A stretch of 64,000 nucleotides of DNA from an uncultured Acidimicrobiaceae bacterium (lineage in GTDB: Bacteria; Actinomycetota; Acidimicrobiia; Acidimicrobiales; SZUA-35): contig CAMYLA010000006.1 of the NCBI GenBank assembly GCA_947259095.1, positions 33,271 through 97,270 on the forward strand. The letters run 5' to 3'. Below are positions 31,689 through 39,920 of this stretch, piece by piece; within the stretch, counting starts at the first letter, position 1, and each line of letters begins with the position of its first letter. The notes beneath the pieces were generated by a model that saw nothing but the letters and a program-made list of their open reading frames with translations, was not told the origin of the DNA and searched no databases. The position numbers were made by a program, and so were the translations under genes.

Positions 31689-34529
31689 ATGAACGATCGA
31701 TTCGTAGATCGCCACATCGGCCTGTCATCCGACGACATGGGCAAGATGCTGGCCGACCTCGGCTACACCTCGGCCAGCAGCCTGCTGGAGCGGGCGGTGC
31801 CGGACTCGATCCACGACGCAGAGCTTCGGCTACCGGCGGCCATGACCGAACACCAGGCGCTCAACCGGCTCCGGGAGCTGGCAAATCAGAACGAGGTCCA
31901 CCGGTCGCTGCTCGGGATGGGCTGGAACGACTGCATCACACCGCCGGTGATCCGTCGCAACATGGTGGAGAACCCGGCCTGGTACACCTCCTACACCCCC
32001 TACCAGCCGGAGATCAGCCAGGGCCGGCTGGAGATGCTGCTGACGTTCCAGACCATGGTCGCCGACCTGACCGGCTGCGAGATCGCCAATGCGTCGATGC
32101 TCGACGAGGCCACCGCCGCGGCCGAGGCAATGACGATGCTGCGCCGCGTCGGCCGCTCGAAGCGGACCGGCTTCTTCGTCGACGCCGACTGCCACCCCCA
32201 GACCATCGCCGTGGTCACCACCCGGGCCGAGCCGCTCGGCATCGAGCTCACGGTCGGTGACCCGGAGCGGCTGGCGGACCGGGCCGACGACTACTTCGGC
32301 GTGCTGCTGGCCCAACCCGGTTCCACCGGCCGGCTGCGAGATCTCGGCCCGATCATCGAGGCGGTGCACGGCGCCGAAGCCCTCGTGGCGGTGACCACCG
32401 ACCTCCTGGCCTGCTGCCTCATCACCCCACCGGGCGAGCTCGGGGCCGACATCGTCGTCGGCTCGGCCCAGCGGTTCGGGGTGCCGATGGGCTTCGGGGG
32501 GCCACACGCCGGGTTCATGGCGACCGCCACGGCCAATGCCCGATCGCTCCCCGGCCGCCTGGTCGGCGTCTCTGTCGACAGCAGTGGCAAGCCGGCCTAC
32601 CGGCTGGCCCTGCAGACCAGGGAGCAACACATCCGGCGGGAGAAGGCCACCTCCAACATCTGCACCGCTCAGGCGCTGCTGGCCAACGTGTCCGCGGCCT
32701 ATGCGTCGTGGCACGGCCCCGAGGGGCTGACCGCCATCGCCAGGCGGGTCCACGGCCTGACCGGCACCCTGGCCGCGGGGCTCGAGGAGCGGGGCTTCGG
32801 CGTGACCGATGCCTTCTTCGACACCATCACCGTCCATGCCCCCGGGGCGGCCGACGGCTTCGTCCGGGCCGCCAGGGCACGCGGGATCAACCTCCGCCCC
32901 ATCGACGCCGACCGCCTCGGTATCAGCCTCGACGAGACCAGCACCTTCGACCTGGTTGGCGAACTACTCGAGATCTTCGCCGGCCTGTCCAGCGCGGTGC
33001 CGGCGCTGGCCCACAACGCCGTCTCCCGGATCCCCGTCGAACTTCGGCGCACCAGCGACTTCATGTCCCACCCCAACTTCCACCGTTATCGAACCGAGCA
33101 CGAGATGCTCCGCTGGCTACGACGGCTGGCGGATCGCGATCTGGCCCTCGATCGCACGATGATCCCCCTCGGCAGCTGCACCATGAAGCTGAACGCAGCG
33201 GCTGAGATGGAGCCGATCTCCTGGCCGGAGTTCGCCAACATCCACCCCTTCGCCCCCCGGGACCAGACCGTCGGCTACCGGCAGATGATCGACGAGCTGC
33301 AGGACATGCTGGCCGAGATCACCGGCTATCACCAGGTGTCATTGCAGCCGAACGCCGGCAGTCAGGGCGAGTACGCCGGACTGCTGGCCATCAGGGCCTG
33401 GCAGACCGAACGGGGCGAGGGCAACCGCGACGTCTGCCTGATCCCGGCATCGGCCCACGGCACCAATGCGGCGTCGGCGGTGCTGGCCGGGATGCGGGTG
33501 GTGGTGGTGGCCTGCGACGACAGCGGCAACATCGACCTCGAGGACCTGGCGGCCAAGATCGACCAGCACGGCTCGGACCTGGCGGCGCTGATGATCACCT
33601 ACCCGTCGACCCACGGCGTCTACGAGGCAACCGTCGGCCGGGTCTGCGAGATGATCCACGACGCAGGCGGCCAGGTCTACACCGACGGCGCCAACCTCAA
33701 CGCCCTGGTCGGCATCGCCAAGCCCGGCCGGTTCGGCTCGGACGTCAGCCACCTCAACCTCCACAAGACGTTCTGCATCCCCCACGGTGGCGGCGGGCCC
33801 GGGGTGGGGCCGGTTGCGGTCGGCGAGCACCTTGCCCCGTACCTCCCCGGCCATCCGGTCGTGCCGGACGCGGTGGCCGGTGAACGAGGGGCGGTCTCGG
33901 CCGCACCATGGGGTTCGGCCGGGATCCTGCCCATCTCCTGGATGTACATCAACATGATGGGTCCCGAAGGCCTGCGGCGGGCCACCGAAGGTGCGGTGCT
34001 GGCGGCCAACTACATCGCCCACCGCCTCCGGGACCACTTCCCGATCCTGTACACCGGCCAGGCCGGCCTGGTGGCCCACGAGTGCATCATCGATCTCCGA
34101 CCACTGGAGCAGGCCAGCGGGATCGGCAACGACGACGTGGCCAAGCGGTTGGCCGACTACGGCTTCCACGCGCCCACCATGTCGTTCCCGGTGGCCGGAA
34201 CGCTCATGATCGAGCCCACCGAGTCCGAGGACCTGCGCGAGCTCGATCGGTTCTGCGACGCCATGATCTCCATCCGGGCCGAGATCGACGAAGTGACCTC
34301 GGGCCGGGTGCCGGCCGAGGACAGCGTGCTCCGCAACGCCCCCCACACCGCCGAGGTGGTCACGGCCGACGAGTGGAACCGACCGTACTCACGACACAAG
34401 GCGGCGTTCCCGCTGCCGGGAATGATGATGGACAAGTACTTCTGTCCGGTCGGGCGGATCGACAACGCCCACGGCGATCGCCATCTCAGCTGTTCCTGCC
34501 CGCCCCTCGACGCCTACGACGCCGACTGA
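31689..34529 (+). CDS. gcvP: glycine dehydrogenase (decarboxylating), P protein
   Basis: A 946-residue full-length fused P protein, in which both halves (GcvPA/GcvPB) are joined. It decarboxylates glycine and loads the aminomethyl group on lipoyl-GcvH. The N-terminus [18 protein letters not shown] is typical. The PLP lysine is K693 in [22 protein letters not shown], and further motifs are [26 protein letters not shown] and [13 protein letters not shown]. It lies 119 nt after gcvT, in the operon led by the glycine riboswitch. gcvH is not present between them or elsewhere in the window. Confidence 0.97.
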   Translation: MNDRFVDRHIGLSSDDMGKMLADLGYTSASSLLERAVPDSIHDAELRLPAAMTEHQALNRLRELANQNEVHRSLLGMGWNDCITPPVIRRNMVENPAWYTSYTPYQPEISQGRLEMLLTFQTMVADLTGCEIANASMLDEATAAAEAMTMLRRVGRSKRTGFFVDADCHPQTIAVVTTRAEPLGIELTVGDPERLADRADDYFGVLLAQPGSTGRLRDLGPIIEAVHGAEALVAVTTDLLACCLITPPGELGADIVVGSAQRFGVPMGFGGPHAGFMATATANARSLPGRLVGVSVDSSGKPAYRLALQTREQHIRREKATSNICTAQALLANVSAAYASWHGPEGLTAIARRVHGLTGTLAAGLEERGFGVTDAFFDTITVHAPGAADGFVRAARARGINLRPIDADRLGISLDETSTFDLVGELLEIFAGLSSAVPALAHNAVSRIPVELRRTSDFMSHPNFHRYRTEHEMLRWLRRLADRDLALDRTMIPLGSCTMKLNAAAEMEPISWPEFANIHPFAPRDQTVGYRQMIDELQDMLAEITGYHQVSLQPNAGSQGEYAGLLAIRAWQTERGEGNRDVCLIPASAHGTNAASAVLAGMRVVVVACDDSGNIDLEDLAAKIDQHGSDLAALMITYPSTHGVYEATVGRVCEMIHDAGGQVYTDGANLNALVGIAKPGRFGSDVSHLNLHKTFCIPHGGGGPGVGPVAVGEHLAPYLPGHPVVPDAVAGERGAVSAAPWGSAGILPISWMYINMMGPEGLRRATEGAVLAANYIAHRLRDHFPILYTGQAGLVAHECIIDLRPLEQASGIGNDDVAKRLADYGFHAPTMSFPVAGTLMIEPTESEDLRELDRFCDAMISIRAEIDEVTSGRVPAEDSVLRNAPHTAEVVTADEWNRPYSRHKAAFPLPGMMMDKYFCPVGRIDNAHGDRHLSCSCPPLDAYDAD

Positions 34530-34542
34530 CATTTCGGTCTCC

Positions 34543-34569
34543 GGCCGGCCGGGGCTTGCCTGGCCGGCC
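34543..34569 (+). terminator. 11-bp-stem hairpin between convergent gcvP and DUF3499 gene
   Basis: GGCCGGCC (34543-34550) pairs with GGCCGGCC (34562-34569; the unit is self-complementary). The stem extends inward by a G-U and two G-C pairs to leave a 5-nt loop, just after the gcvP stop. It lacks a T-run but is the strongest hairpin at any convergent junction here, and could act in both directions. Confidence 0.55.
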
Positions 34570-34580
34570 CGTTCGACCTC

Positions 34581-35216
34581 TCAGCCGATGGTGGCCCGGA
34601 ACGCTCTCGACAGCAGCGGGCTGGAGGCGTGCAACTCCTCCGGCTCATCATGGTCGAACTGGAAGTGCCAGGGGAAGCGGTCCTCTTCGGTCTCGACGTC
34701 GTCGCCGACCTCCCGTCGACGGCTGGGCCGTGACGCCGGGCCCTCGGCCTCGGCGCTGGCTGCGGTTACCGATGCAACCTCGGCAACGGCCGAGCCAGCC
34801 TCGTCCGAGCCCGGCCGGGAGCTGGTGAACTTGTGATCGTCGGGCGGCGGGGTCGGGCCGGCATCGGCCACCGCCTCATGCTCGGCGTCGAGGCGCCGTG
34901 CCCGCTCGGCGATCGACTGGCGGCGGGACATCCGCCTGCCGGCCTGCTCGTCTGAGTCGGGACGGACCCGGGGCGGGGTCGAGGTGGGGGCCGAGCCCTC
35001 GTCCGGTACGGCAGCCAGCGCTCGGTTCCGGCTCCGGAGGTCGTTCATGGTCCACCCCAGCGGGGGTGTGGTCGCATCGGCGTGGCGAGCGCAGAGGGGT
35101 ACCCCGTCGCGGCTGATGCGGGGATCGACCAAAGACACGGTGGTCGATGGAGCATCAATCTGGAGGGTGGCGGTTGATTCCTTGCCGCACCCTGGCCGGC
35201 CACAAAGGAACTTCAC
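34581..35216 (-). CDS. DUF3499-family protein
   Basis: A 211-residue protein. The first 60 residues match the actinobacterial DUF3499 module: CGRPGCGKESTATLQIDAPSTTVSLVDPRISRDGVPLCARHADATTPPLGW, with four possible zinc ligands (C5, C10, C42, H45 approximately). The remainder is low-complexity, acidic/Arg-rich and probably disordered, except the terminal EDRFPWHFQFDHDEPEELHASSPLLSRAFRATI. Function is unknown, although the family is widely conserved in actinobacteria. The GTG at 35216 lies 6 nt after TACGTT (35223-35228, complement), a leaderless arrangement. It diverges from hisC. Confidence 0.83.
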   Translation of the reverse strand: MKFLCGRPGCGKESTATLQIDAPSTTVSLVDPRISRDGVPLCARHADATTPPLGWTMNDLRSRNRALAAVPDEGSAPTSTPPRVRPDSDEQAGRRMSRRQSIAERARRLDAEHEAVADAGPTPPPDDHKFTSSRPGSDEAGSAVAEVASVTAASAEAEGPASRPSRRREVGDDVETEEDRFPWHFQFDHDEPEELHASSPLLSRAFRATIG

Positions 35217-35285
35217 ACCGAAAACGTAGCATTTTTCCTGGCCAAAGGGTTAGTGGGTCCATCGATCGCCCGGTTTGGTGGCCAC

Positions 35286-35349
35286 GCATCACCAAGAACC
35301 GCGCTCCGAGCCCGATTCGGGAGCCTCACATTGCCAACGTTGGTGATGC
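35286..35349. repeat. long inverted repeat in the DUF3499-hisC intergenic region
   Basis: GCATCACCAA (35286-35295) and TTGGTGATGC (35340-35349) are perfect 10-bp inverted repeats separated by 44 nt. The right arm overlaps a separate 10-bp palindrome, CCAACGTTGG (35335-35344). The pair lies between two divergent leaderless starts and may be an operator; a long stem-loop is the alternative. Confidence 0.7.
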
Positions 35350-35392
35350 ATGGGCTGGCCGCCGGGCCGCGGCGAGTGGCTACCGTATGGGC

Positions 35393-36475
35393 ATGGCTAT
35401 CGGACGAGTACGACCCTCCATCGAAGCCCTGGCCGCCTATCGGCCGGGGAAGGGGGCGGCCCAGGCCGAGCAGGAGCACGGGATCACCAACGCCATCAAG
35501 TTGGCGTCGAACGAGAACCCGTACGCCCCGGTGCCGGCGGTGGCGGCGGCCATCGCCGATGCGGCCAGCCAGGCCAACCGCTACGGCGACCATCGTGCCG
35601 TGGAGCTGCGGTCGGCCCTGGCCGACTGGATCGGGGTCGAAAGCGAGCGGATCACCGTCGGCTGCGGCTCGGTGGGCCTGCTCCAGCAGCTGTGCCTGAC
35701 CTATCTCGACCCCGGAGACGAAGCGATCTACCCGTGGCTCTCGTTCGAGGCCTACCCGGTCTGCGTCAAGATGATGGGCGCCACCCCGGTCACAACGCCG
35801 CTGGTCGACCACCGGTTCGACATGGCGGCGGTGGCCGATGCGGTGACCGATCGCACCAAACTGGTGCTGCTGGCAACCCCCAACAATCCCACCGGCACCG
35901 CGGTCAGCACCGACGAGATCGGCACCCTGCTGGAGACCATCCCCGACGACATCGTGGTGCTGGTCGACGAGGCCTACCGGGAGTTCGCCGACCCCGGTCT
36001 CGGTGATCCCGTCACCGACCTGCTGCCCCGGCACCGCAACCTCATCATCACCAGGACCTTCTCCAAGGCCTACGGTCTGGCCGGCCTGCGTATCGGCTAT
36101 GCCATCACCGACCCGGAGATCGTGGCCGAGATCGACAAGGTGCTGTTGGCGTTCGCGGTGAACAGCGCCGGTCAGGCCGCCGCCCTGGCCGCACTCGGTG
36201 CGTTGGACGACATCCAACCGAAGATCGAGCACATCCTCGCCGAGCGGACCAAGGTCGTGGCCGCCCTGACGTCGGCCGGCTGGAAACCACCGCCGGCCGA
36301 GGCCAACTTCGTGTATCTCCCAACCGGTGACAGAACCGACGAGATCTGCCTGGCCCTGGAACGCCGAGGCGTGGTCACCCGACCGTTCAGCGGTGATGGG
36401 CTCCGGATCACGATCGGCTCCGAAGCGGAGAACACACGATTCCTCGACACCCTGGCCGAGGTGGCCGGTCCCTGA
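35393..36475 (+). CDS. hisC: histidinol-phosphate aminotransferase-like protein
   Basis: A 360-residue fold-type I PLP enzyme. IKLASNENPYAPVPAVAAAI is the N-terminal HisC signature; ATPNNPTGTAV and LVDEAYREF bind PLP, and the Schiff-base Lys225 is in TRTFSKAYGLAGLRIGYA. The C-terminus has RRGVVTRPFSGDGLRITIG. It converts imidazole acetol phosphate to histidinol phosphate, or acts on aromatic amino acids as some actinobacterial homologues do. No other his genes are near, so the aromatic role is a real alternative. ATG 35393 lies 6 nt after TACCGT (35381-35386); ATG 35387 would add two residues. Confidence 0.88.
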   Translation: MAIGRVRPSIEALAAYRPGKGAAQAEQEHGITNAIKLASNENPYAPVPAVAAAIADAASQANRYGDHRAVELRSALADWIGVESERITVGCGSVGLLQQLCLTYLDPGDEAIYPWLSFEAYPVCVKMMGATPVTTPLVDHRFDMAAVADAVTDRTKLVLLATPNNPTGTAVSTDEIGTLLETIPDDIVVLVDEAYREFADPGLGDPVTDLLPRHRNLIITRTFSKAYGLAGLRIGYAITDPEIVAEIDKVLLAFAVNSAGQAAALAALGALDDIQPKIEHILAERTKVVAALTSAGWKPPPAEANFVYLPTGDRTDEICLALERRGVVTRPFSGDGLRITIGSEAENTRFLDTLAEVAGP

Positions 36476-36573
36476 TCCTCGGGATGCACCGCTGCGATGT
36501 CTAAAGGGCGACTTGGTCGCGTCCGAACTTCTTGACAGGAACAACTCGGCGCCCGCCGAGGAGGACGAGGCCG

Positions 36574-38529
36574 ATGACCACACCAGAGACCGCACCGCTC
36601 AGCCAGTACCTGCAACCGGTGTCCGCCCACCGCAAGCTGCTCGTGGGGGTGATGTTGGCCACCGTCGTGCTCGGCGTCGCCGCCGCCTCGGCCATCCCCA
36701 AGAGCTACTCGTCGACCACATCGGTGCTGGTCTACCCGGTGGATCCCGATCCCAGTTCGGTGTTGTCCTCCGACGAGAACCGGGTCGACATGGCGACCGA
36801 GATCCGCCTCGCCACATCGACGGCGGTGACCATCTCGGCCTCGGAAATGCTGGCGTCACAGGGCGTCGAGCTGTCACCCGACACCCTGGCTGCCGGGGCC
36901 AACGCATCCAGCCCCAAGGAATCGAGCATCCTCGACATCTCCTTCGCCGCCCCAACCGTCGGCGAGGCCCAGGCCGGTGCCGGCGCCATCGCCGACGCCT
37001 ACGTCGGCTACCGGGCCGAGCTGGCCAACACCACGAAGCTCGCAGCCGAGACCGCCATCACCGACCGGATCGGCGTGCTGACCCAGCGACTCAACGGCCT
37101 GAACCCGGTCGACACCGCATCGGTGGAGGCCGAACTGCAGGCCCAGCAGGCCGCATTGGCCGACCTCTCGACGCTGGTGGTCGACGCCACGACGGTGGTC
37201 GACCCTGCCCCGCTGCCGACCGCCCCACAAGGCCTGGGCGCCCTGCAACTGGTGGTCGGCTCGCTGGCCGGCGGTCTGGTCCTCGGCGTCATCGCCGCCT
37301 ACGCCGCCGCAGCGATGGGGACGACCGGGAGCACCGTCGGCGGCCATGGCGACCCGTCGGCAGCCAACGACGACCGCTCCCCCAGCCGGTTCTCATCGAC
37401 CGCGAACCAGAGCCCCCGATCGCTCGACTCCACCACCGAACAGACACAGCCCACCGAGCCGGTCGCCGCCCAGCCCACCGAGCCGGCGCATCCGGTCGTC
37501 GGCGACCTCGGCGACATCACCCAACCGGTCGCCACCGAACCGGCACAACCGGTCGTCGCCGTCCCGAAGCCGCCGATCGAGCCGGTTCGCCCCGCTGCAA
37601 CCGCAACCACGTCGAACGCCACTGCCGAGGTGGAGGAGCCGGCCCCGATCGGCCGGACCGTCGTTGTGGACGAAGCCACCGAGGTGACCTCGACCCAGGA
37701 CGACGACGAGCGCTCGGCCACGATCAGGCAGGCGGTGGCCGACTACGAGCGGGCTGCGACCCAGGAGCCCTCGGCCGGCCCGCAGCTGCCCGATGCCGCA
37801 GCCCCCTCGGCCACGCCGGCCGAGGCCCCGTCTCACAATGGCTCGTCCACCGAGCAGCCGTCGCCGATCGTCGAAGCCGGGCCGGCTGCGCCGGCACCGG
37901 TGGCCGCAAGCCCCGACATGGACAGGCTGATCGAGCGATTCCAGGAGCTGGGCCGGGTCGGCTCGGTGGTCGGGCTGACCCTGGGCGAGGAGGGAGCGGG
38001 CACGTCGATCGCCGTCGCCTTCGACCTGGCCGATGCCCTGCAGTCCCTGGGTGCCAGGGTGCTGTTGATCGAGACGGCCGTCGACGATCCGATGCTGGCC
38101 CCGCTGCTCTCGGCGGCGCCGGCACCGGGCCTGAACGAGGTCCTCTGCGGCCAGGCGACCCTGGGGAGCGCCGTGCACTCGGTTGGCGGGTTGGCCGGGC
38201 TCGACGCCCTGACGATCGGCGACATCGGCCCGTCGATCGCCGCCGACATCACCGGACCGCCGTTCGAACGGCTCCTCGAAGAAGCCAAGGTCTCCTACCA
38301 CTCCATCATCATCATCGCCGGCTCGGCCGATGACCCCACGGTGCCGGCCATGGCCGGACTCAGCGACGGGCTGATCCTCGGCACCTCCCGGGTTGCCGGG
38401 AGTGAGCTCGGCGACGGGCGTTGTCGACAGCTGGCGGCGCTGCCGGCCCCACTGCTCGCATTCGTCTCCGAGACCGTGGTTGTGGAACGAACCGACGAAG
38501 CGGCCATCGCCGTCGGCTCGAGCATGTGA
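36574..38529 (+). CDS. Wzz-like polysaccharide co-polymerase with degenerate BY-kinase-like domain
   Basis: A 651-residue two-domain protein. The Wzz/chain-length part has a first membrane helix (KLLVGVMLATVVLGVAAASAIP), an exported region (TSVLVYPVDPDPSSV...AYVGYRAELANTT...ITDRIGVLTQRLNGLNPVDTASVEAELQAQQAAL) and a second helix (LGALQLVVGSLAGGLVLGVIAAYAAAA). A 190-residue Thr/Pro/Gln-rich linker follows. The C-terminal domain (about 445-640) has the BY-kinase fold pattern, but Walker A is GEEGAGTS without Lys, Walker A' is LLIETAVDDP, and Walker B is SIIIIAGSADDP; kinase activity is unlikely. The ATG at 36574 has AGGAGG upstream. The stop overlaps the next start (GTGA). Confidence 0.82.
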   Translation: MTTPETAPLSQYLQPVSAHRKLLVGVMLATVVLGVAAASAIPKSYSSTTSVLVYPVDPDPSSVLSSDENRVDMATEIRLATSTAVTISASEMLASQGVELSPDTLAAGANASSPKESSILDISFAAPTVGEAQAGAGAIADAYVGYRAELANTTKLAAETAITDRIGVLTQRLNGLNPVDTASVEAELQAQQAALADLSTLVVDATTVVDPAPLPTAPQGLGALQLVVGSLAGGLVLGVIAAYAAAAMGTTGSTVGGHGDPSAANDDRSPSRFSSTANQSPRSLDSTTEQTQPTEPVAAQPTEPAHPVVGDLGDITQPVATEPAQPVVAVPKPPIEPVRPAATATTSNATAEVEEPAPIGRTVVVDEATEVTSTQDDDERSATIRQAVADYERAATQEPSAGPQLPDAAAPSATPAEAPSHNGSSTEQPSPIVEAGPAAPAPVAASPDMDRLIERFQELGRVGSVVGLTLGEEGAGTSIAVAFDLADALQSLGARVLLIETAVDDPMLAPLLSAAPAPGLNEVLCGQATLGSAVHSVGGLAGLDALTIGDIGPSIAADITGPPFERLLEEAKVSYHSIIIIAGSADDPTVPAMAGLSDGLILGTSRVAGSELGDGRCRQLAALPAPLLAFVSETVVVERTDEAAIAVGSSM

Positions 38530-39920
38530 CCACCGTTGCGGAGGTCCGCCCCGGTCACGAGCCCCGGACCCCGCCAACCGCCCACCGGCCGGCCGAGGTC
38601 CGGGTCGACCGACCGGACGAGCCCGGTCTGGACGGTCACCGTCCTGTGGAGGCCGCGCATGACGGCCGTGCCTTCGCCGTTGCCATGGCCGGCTACCCGG
38701 TGGCCTGGGCGCTGGGATTGGCACCGTTGTACTACGCCGTCGCCGCAGTGCCGATGGCACTGTGGCTGCTGAAGAACCGCCCGCTGCGGGTCGCCAGGGG
38801 AACGGTGCTGTTCGTGCTGTTCCTGATGGTGGTCGCCGCCTCGTCGGTCCAGCTCGACACCATCGGCCGGATCGCCGTCTACCTGCTTCGCACCTCGTGG
38901 TACGTGTCGGCCCTGGTGTCGCTGCTGTACCTGGCCCGCCACCGGGGCTCCACGGCCCAGGCCGGGTTGATCAGGGCCATGGTGGTGCTGTGGGCCCTGG
39001 TGGTCGTCGGCGGCTACCTGTCGATCCTGGCCCCCGAGCTGGCGTGGACCACACCGGTGGCCAGGATCCTGCCACAGACCCCGGCCGAAAACGACCTCAT
39101 CGGTCGGATGGTCAACGCCCAGGTGTCGGAGATCCAGGTGTTCCGGTTCGCCGACGTGACCCTGTACCGACCGGCCGCCCCCTTCGCCTACACCAACGGC
39201 TGGGGCTCCACCCTTGCCATGCTGACCCCGTTCGTGCTCGCCGCGGTCCATGATCGCCGCATCGGCATTCCCCGGGCGGTGCTCATCCCAATGTTGGTTG
39301 CCGGCTCGGTGCCGTTCTACGTGGCGTTGAACCGCGGCTCGTGGCTGACCCTCGGTGCCGGGCTGGCCTACGGGCTGGTGCGGTGGACCCTCGTCCGCCG
39401 CAACCTGGTCCCGGTCGCCCTGCTGGTGGCGGCGATCGCAGTCGGTGCAACCCTGGCTGTGTCCACCGGGGTCCTCGACACCGCAGGCCAACAGCTGGCG
39501 ACCCGGTCGGCGGACAGCAATGAGACCCGTTCCAACCTCTATGTCGAGACTCTTCGGGAGGCGGCGGCGTCGCCGTTGATCGGCTACGGATCGACCAGGC
39601 CCAACCCGGCCGATCCCAGCGGGCCGCCGCTCGGCACCCATGGCCAGCTGTGGGCCGTTCTCTTCGCCCACGGGTACCTGGGGGCCGGGCTCTACCTGGC
39701 CTTCTTCGTCTCGGCATTCCTCCGGGCCAAACCGCTCGACCCGGTCGGTCATTGGGCCAAGGTTGCCCTGCTGATCGGTCTGCTGCAGTTGCCGATCTAC
39801 GGTCACCTCCCCCAGCAACTGTTCGTGATGATGGCGGCGGTGGTGATCGCCACCTGGGGCCGCCAGGGGCAACGGTTCCCGATCGGCCGCCTGGCCGAAC
39901 CGTCGCCGGCCCCGAGGTGA
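38526..39920 (+). CDS. O-antigen ligase / Wzy-like polysaccharide polymerase
   Basis: A 464-residue membrane protein. After a 45-residue charged leader there are about ten to twelve hydrophobic segments, and a Wzy_C-type region LNRGSWLTLGAGLAYGLVRWTL precedes a large exported loop (TRSADSNETRSNLYVETLREAAASPLIGYGSTRPNPADPSGPPLGTHGQLWAVLFAHG). This loop contains the Arg/His-rich and GxG features typical of ligases and polymerases. It would polymerise or ligate lipid-linked glycans outside the membrane. The GTG at 38526 overlaps the previous stop, and its own stop overlaps the flippase start (GTGA), so the three genes are coupled. Confidence 0.85.
   Translation: MTTVAEVRPGHEPRTPPTAHRPAEVRVDRPDEPGLDGHRPVEAAHDGRAFAVAMAGYPVAWALGLAPLYYAVAAVPMALWLLKNRPLRVARGTVLFVLFLMVVAASSVQLDTIGRIAVYLLRTSWYVSALVSLLYLARHRGSTAQAGLIRAMVVLWALVVVGGYLSILAPELAWTTPVARILPQTPAENDLIGRMVNAQVSEIQVFRFADVTLYRPAAPFAYTNGWGSTLAMLTPFVLAAVHDRRIGIPRAVLIPMLVAGSVPFYVALNRGSWLTLGAGLAYGLVRWTLVRRNLVPVALLVAAIAVGATLAVSTGVLDTAGQQLATRSADSNETRSNLYVETLREAAASPLIGYGSTRPNPADPSGPPLGTHGQLWAVLFAHGYLGAGLYLAFFVSAFLRAKPLDPVGHWAKVALLIGLLQLPIYGHLPQQLFVMMAAVVIATWGRQGQRFPIGRLAEPSPAPR

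Noticed and set aside
32000..34400. Minus-strand frames opposite gcvP
   Set aside because: gcvP is complete and strongly conserved; the antisense frames show only the mirrored codon bias.
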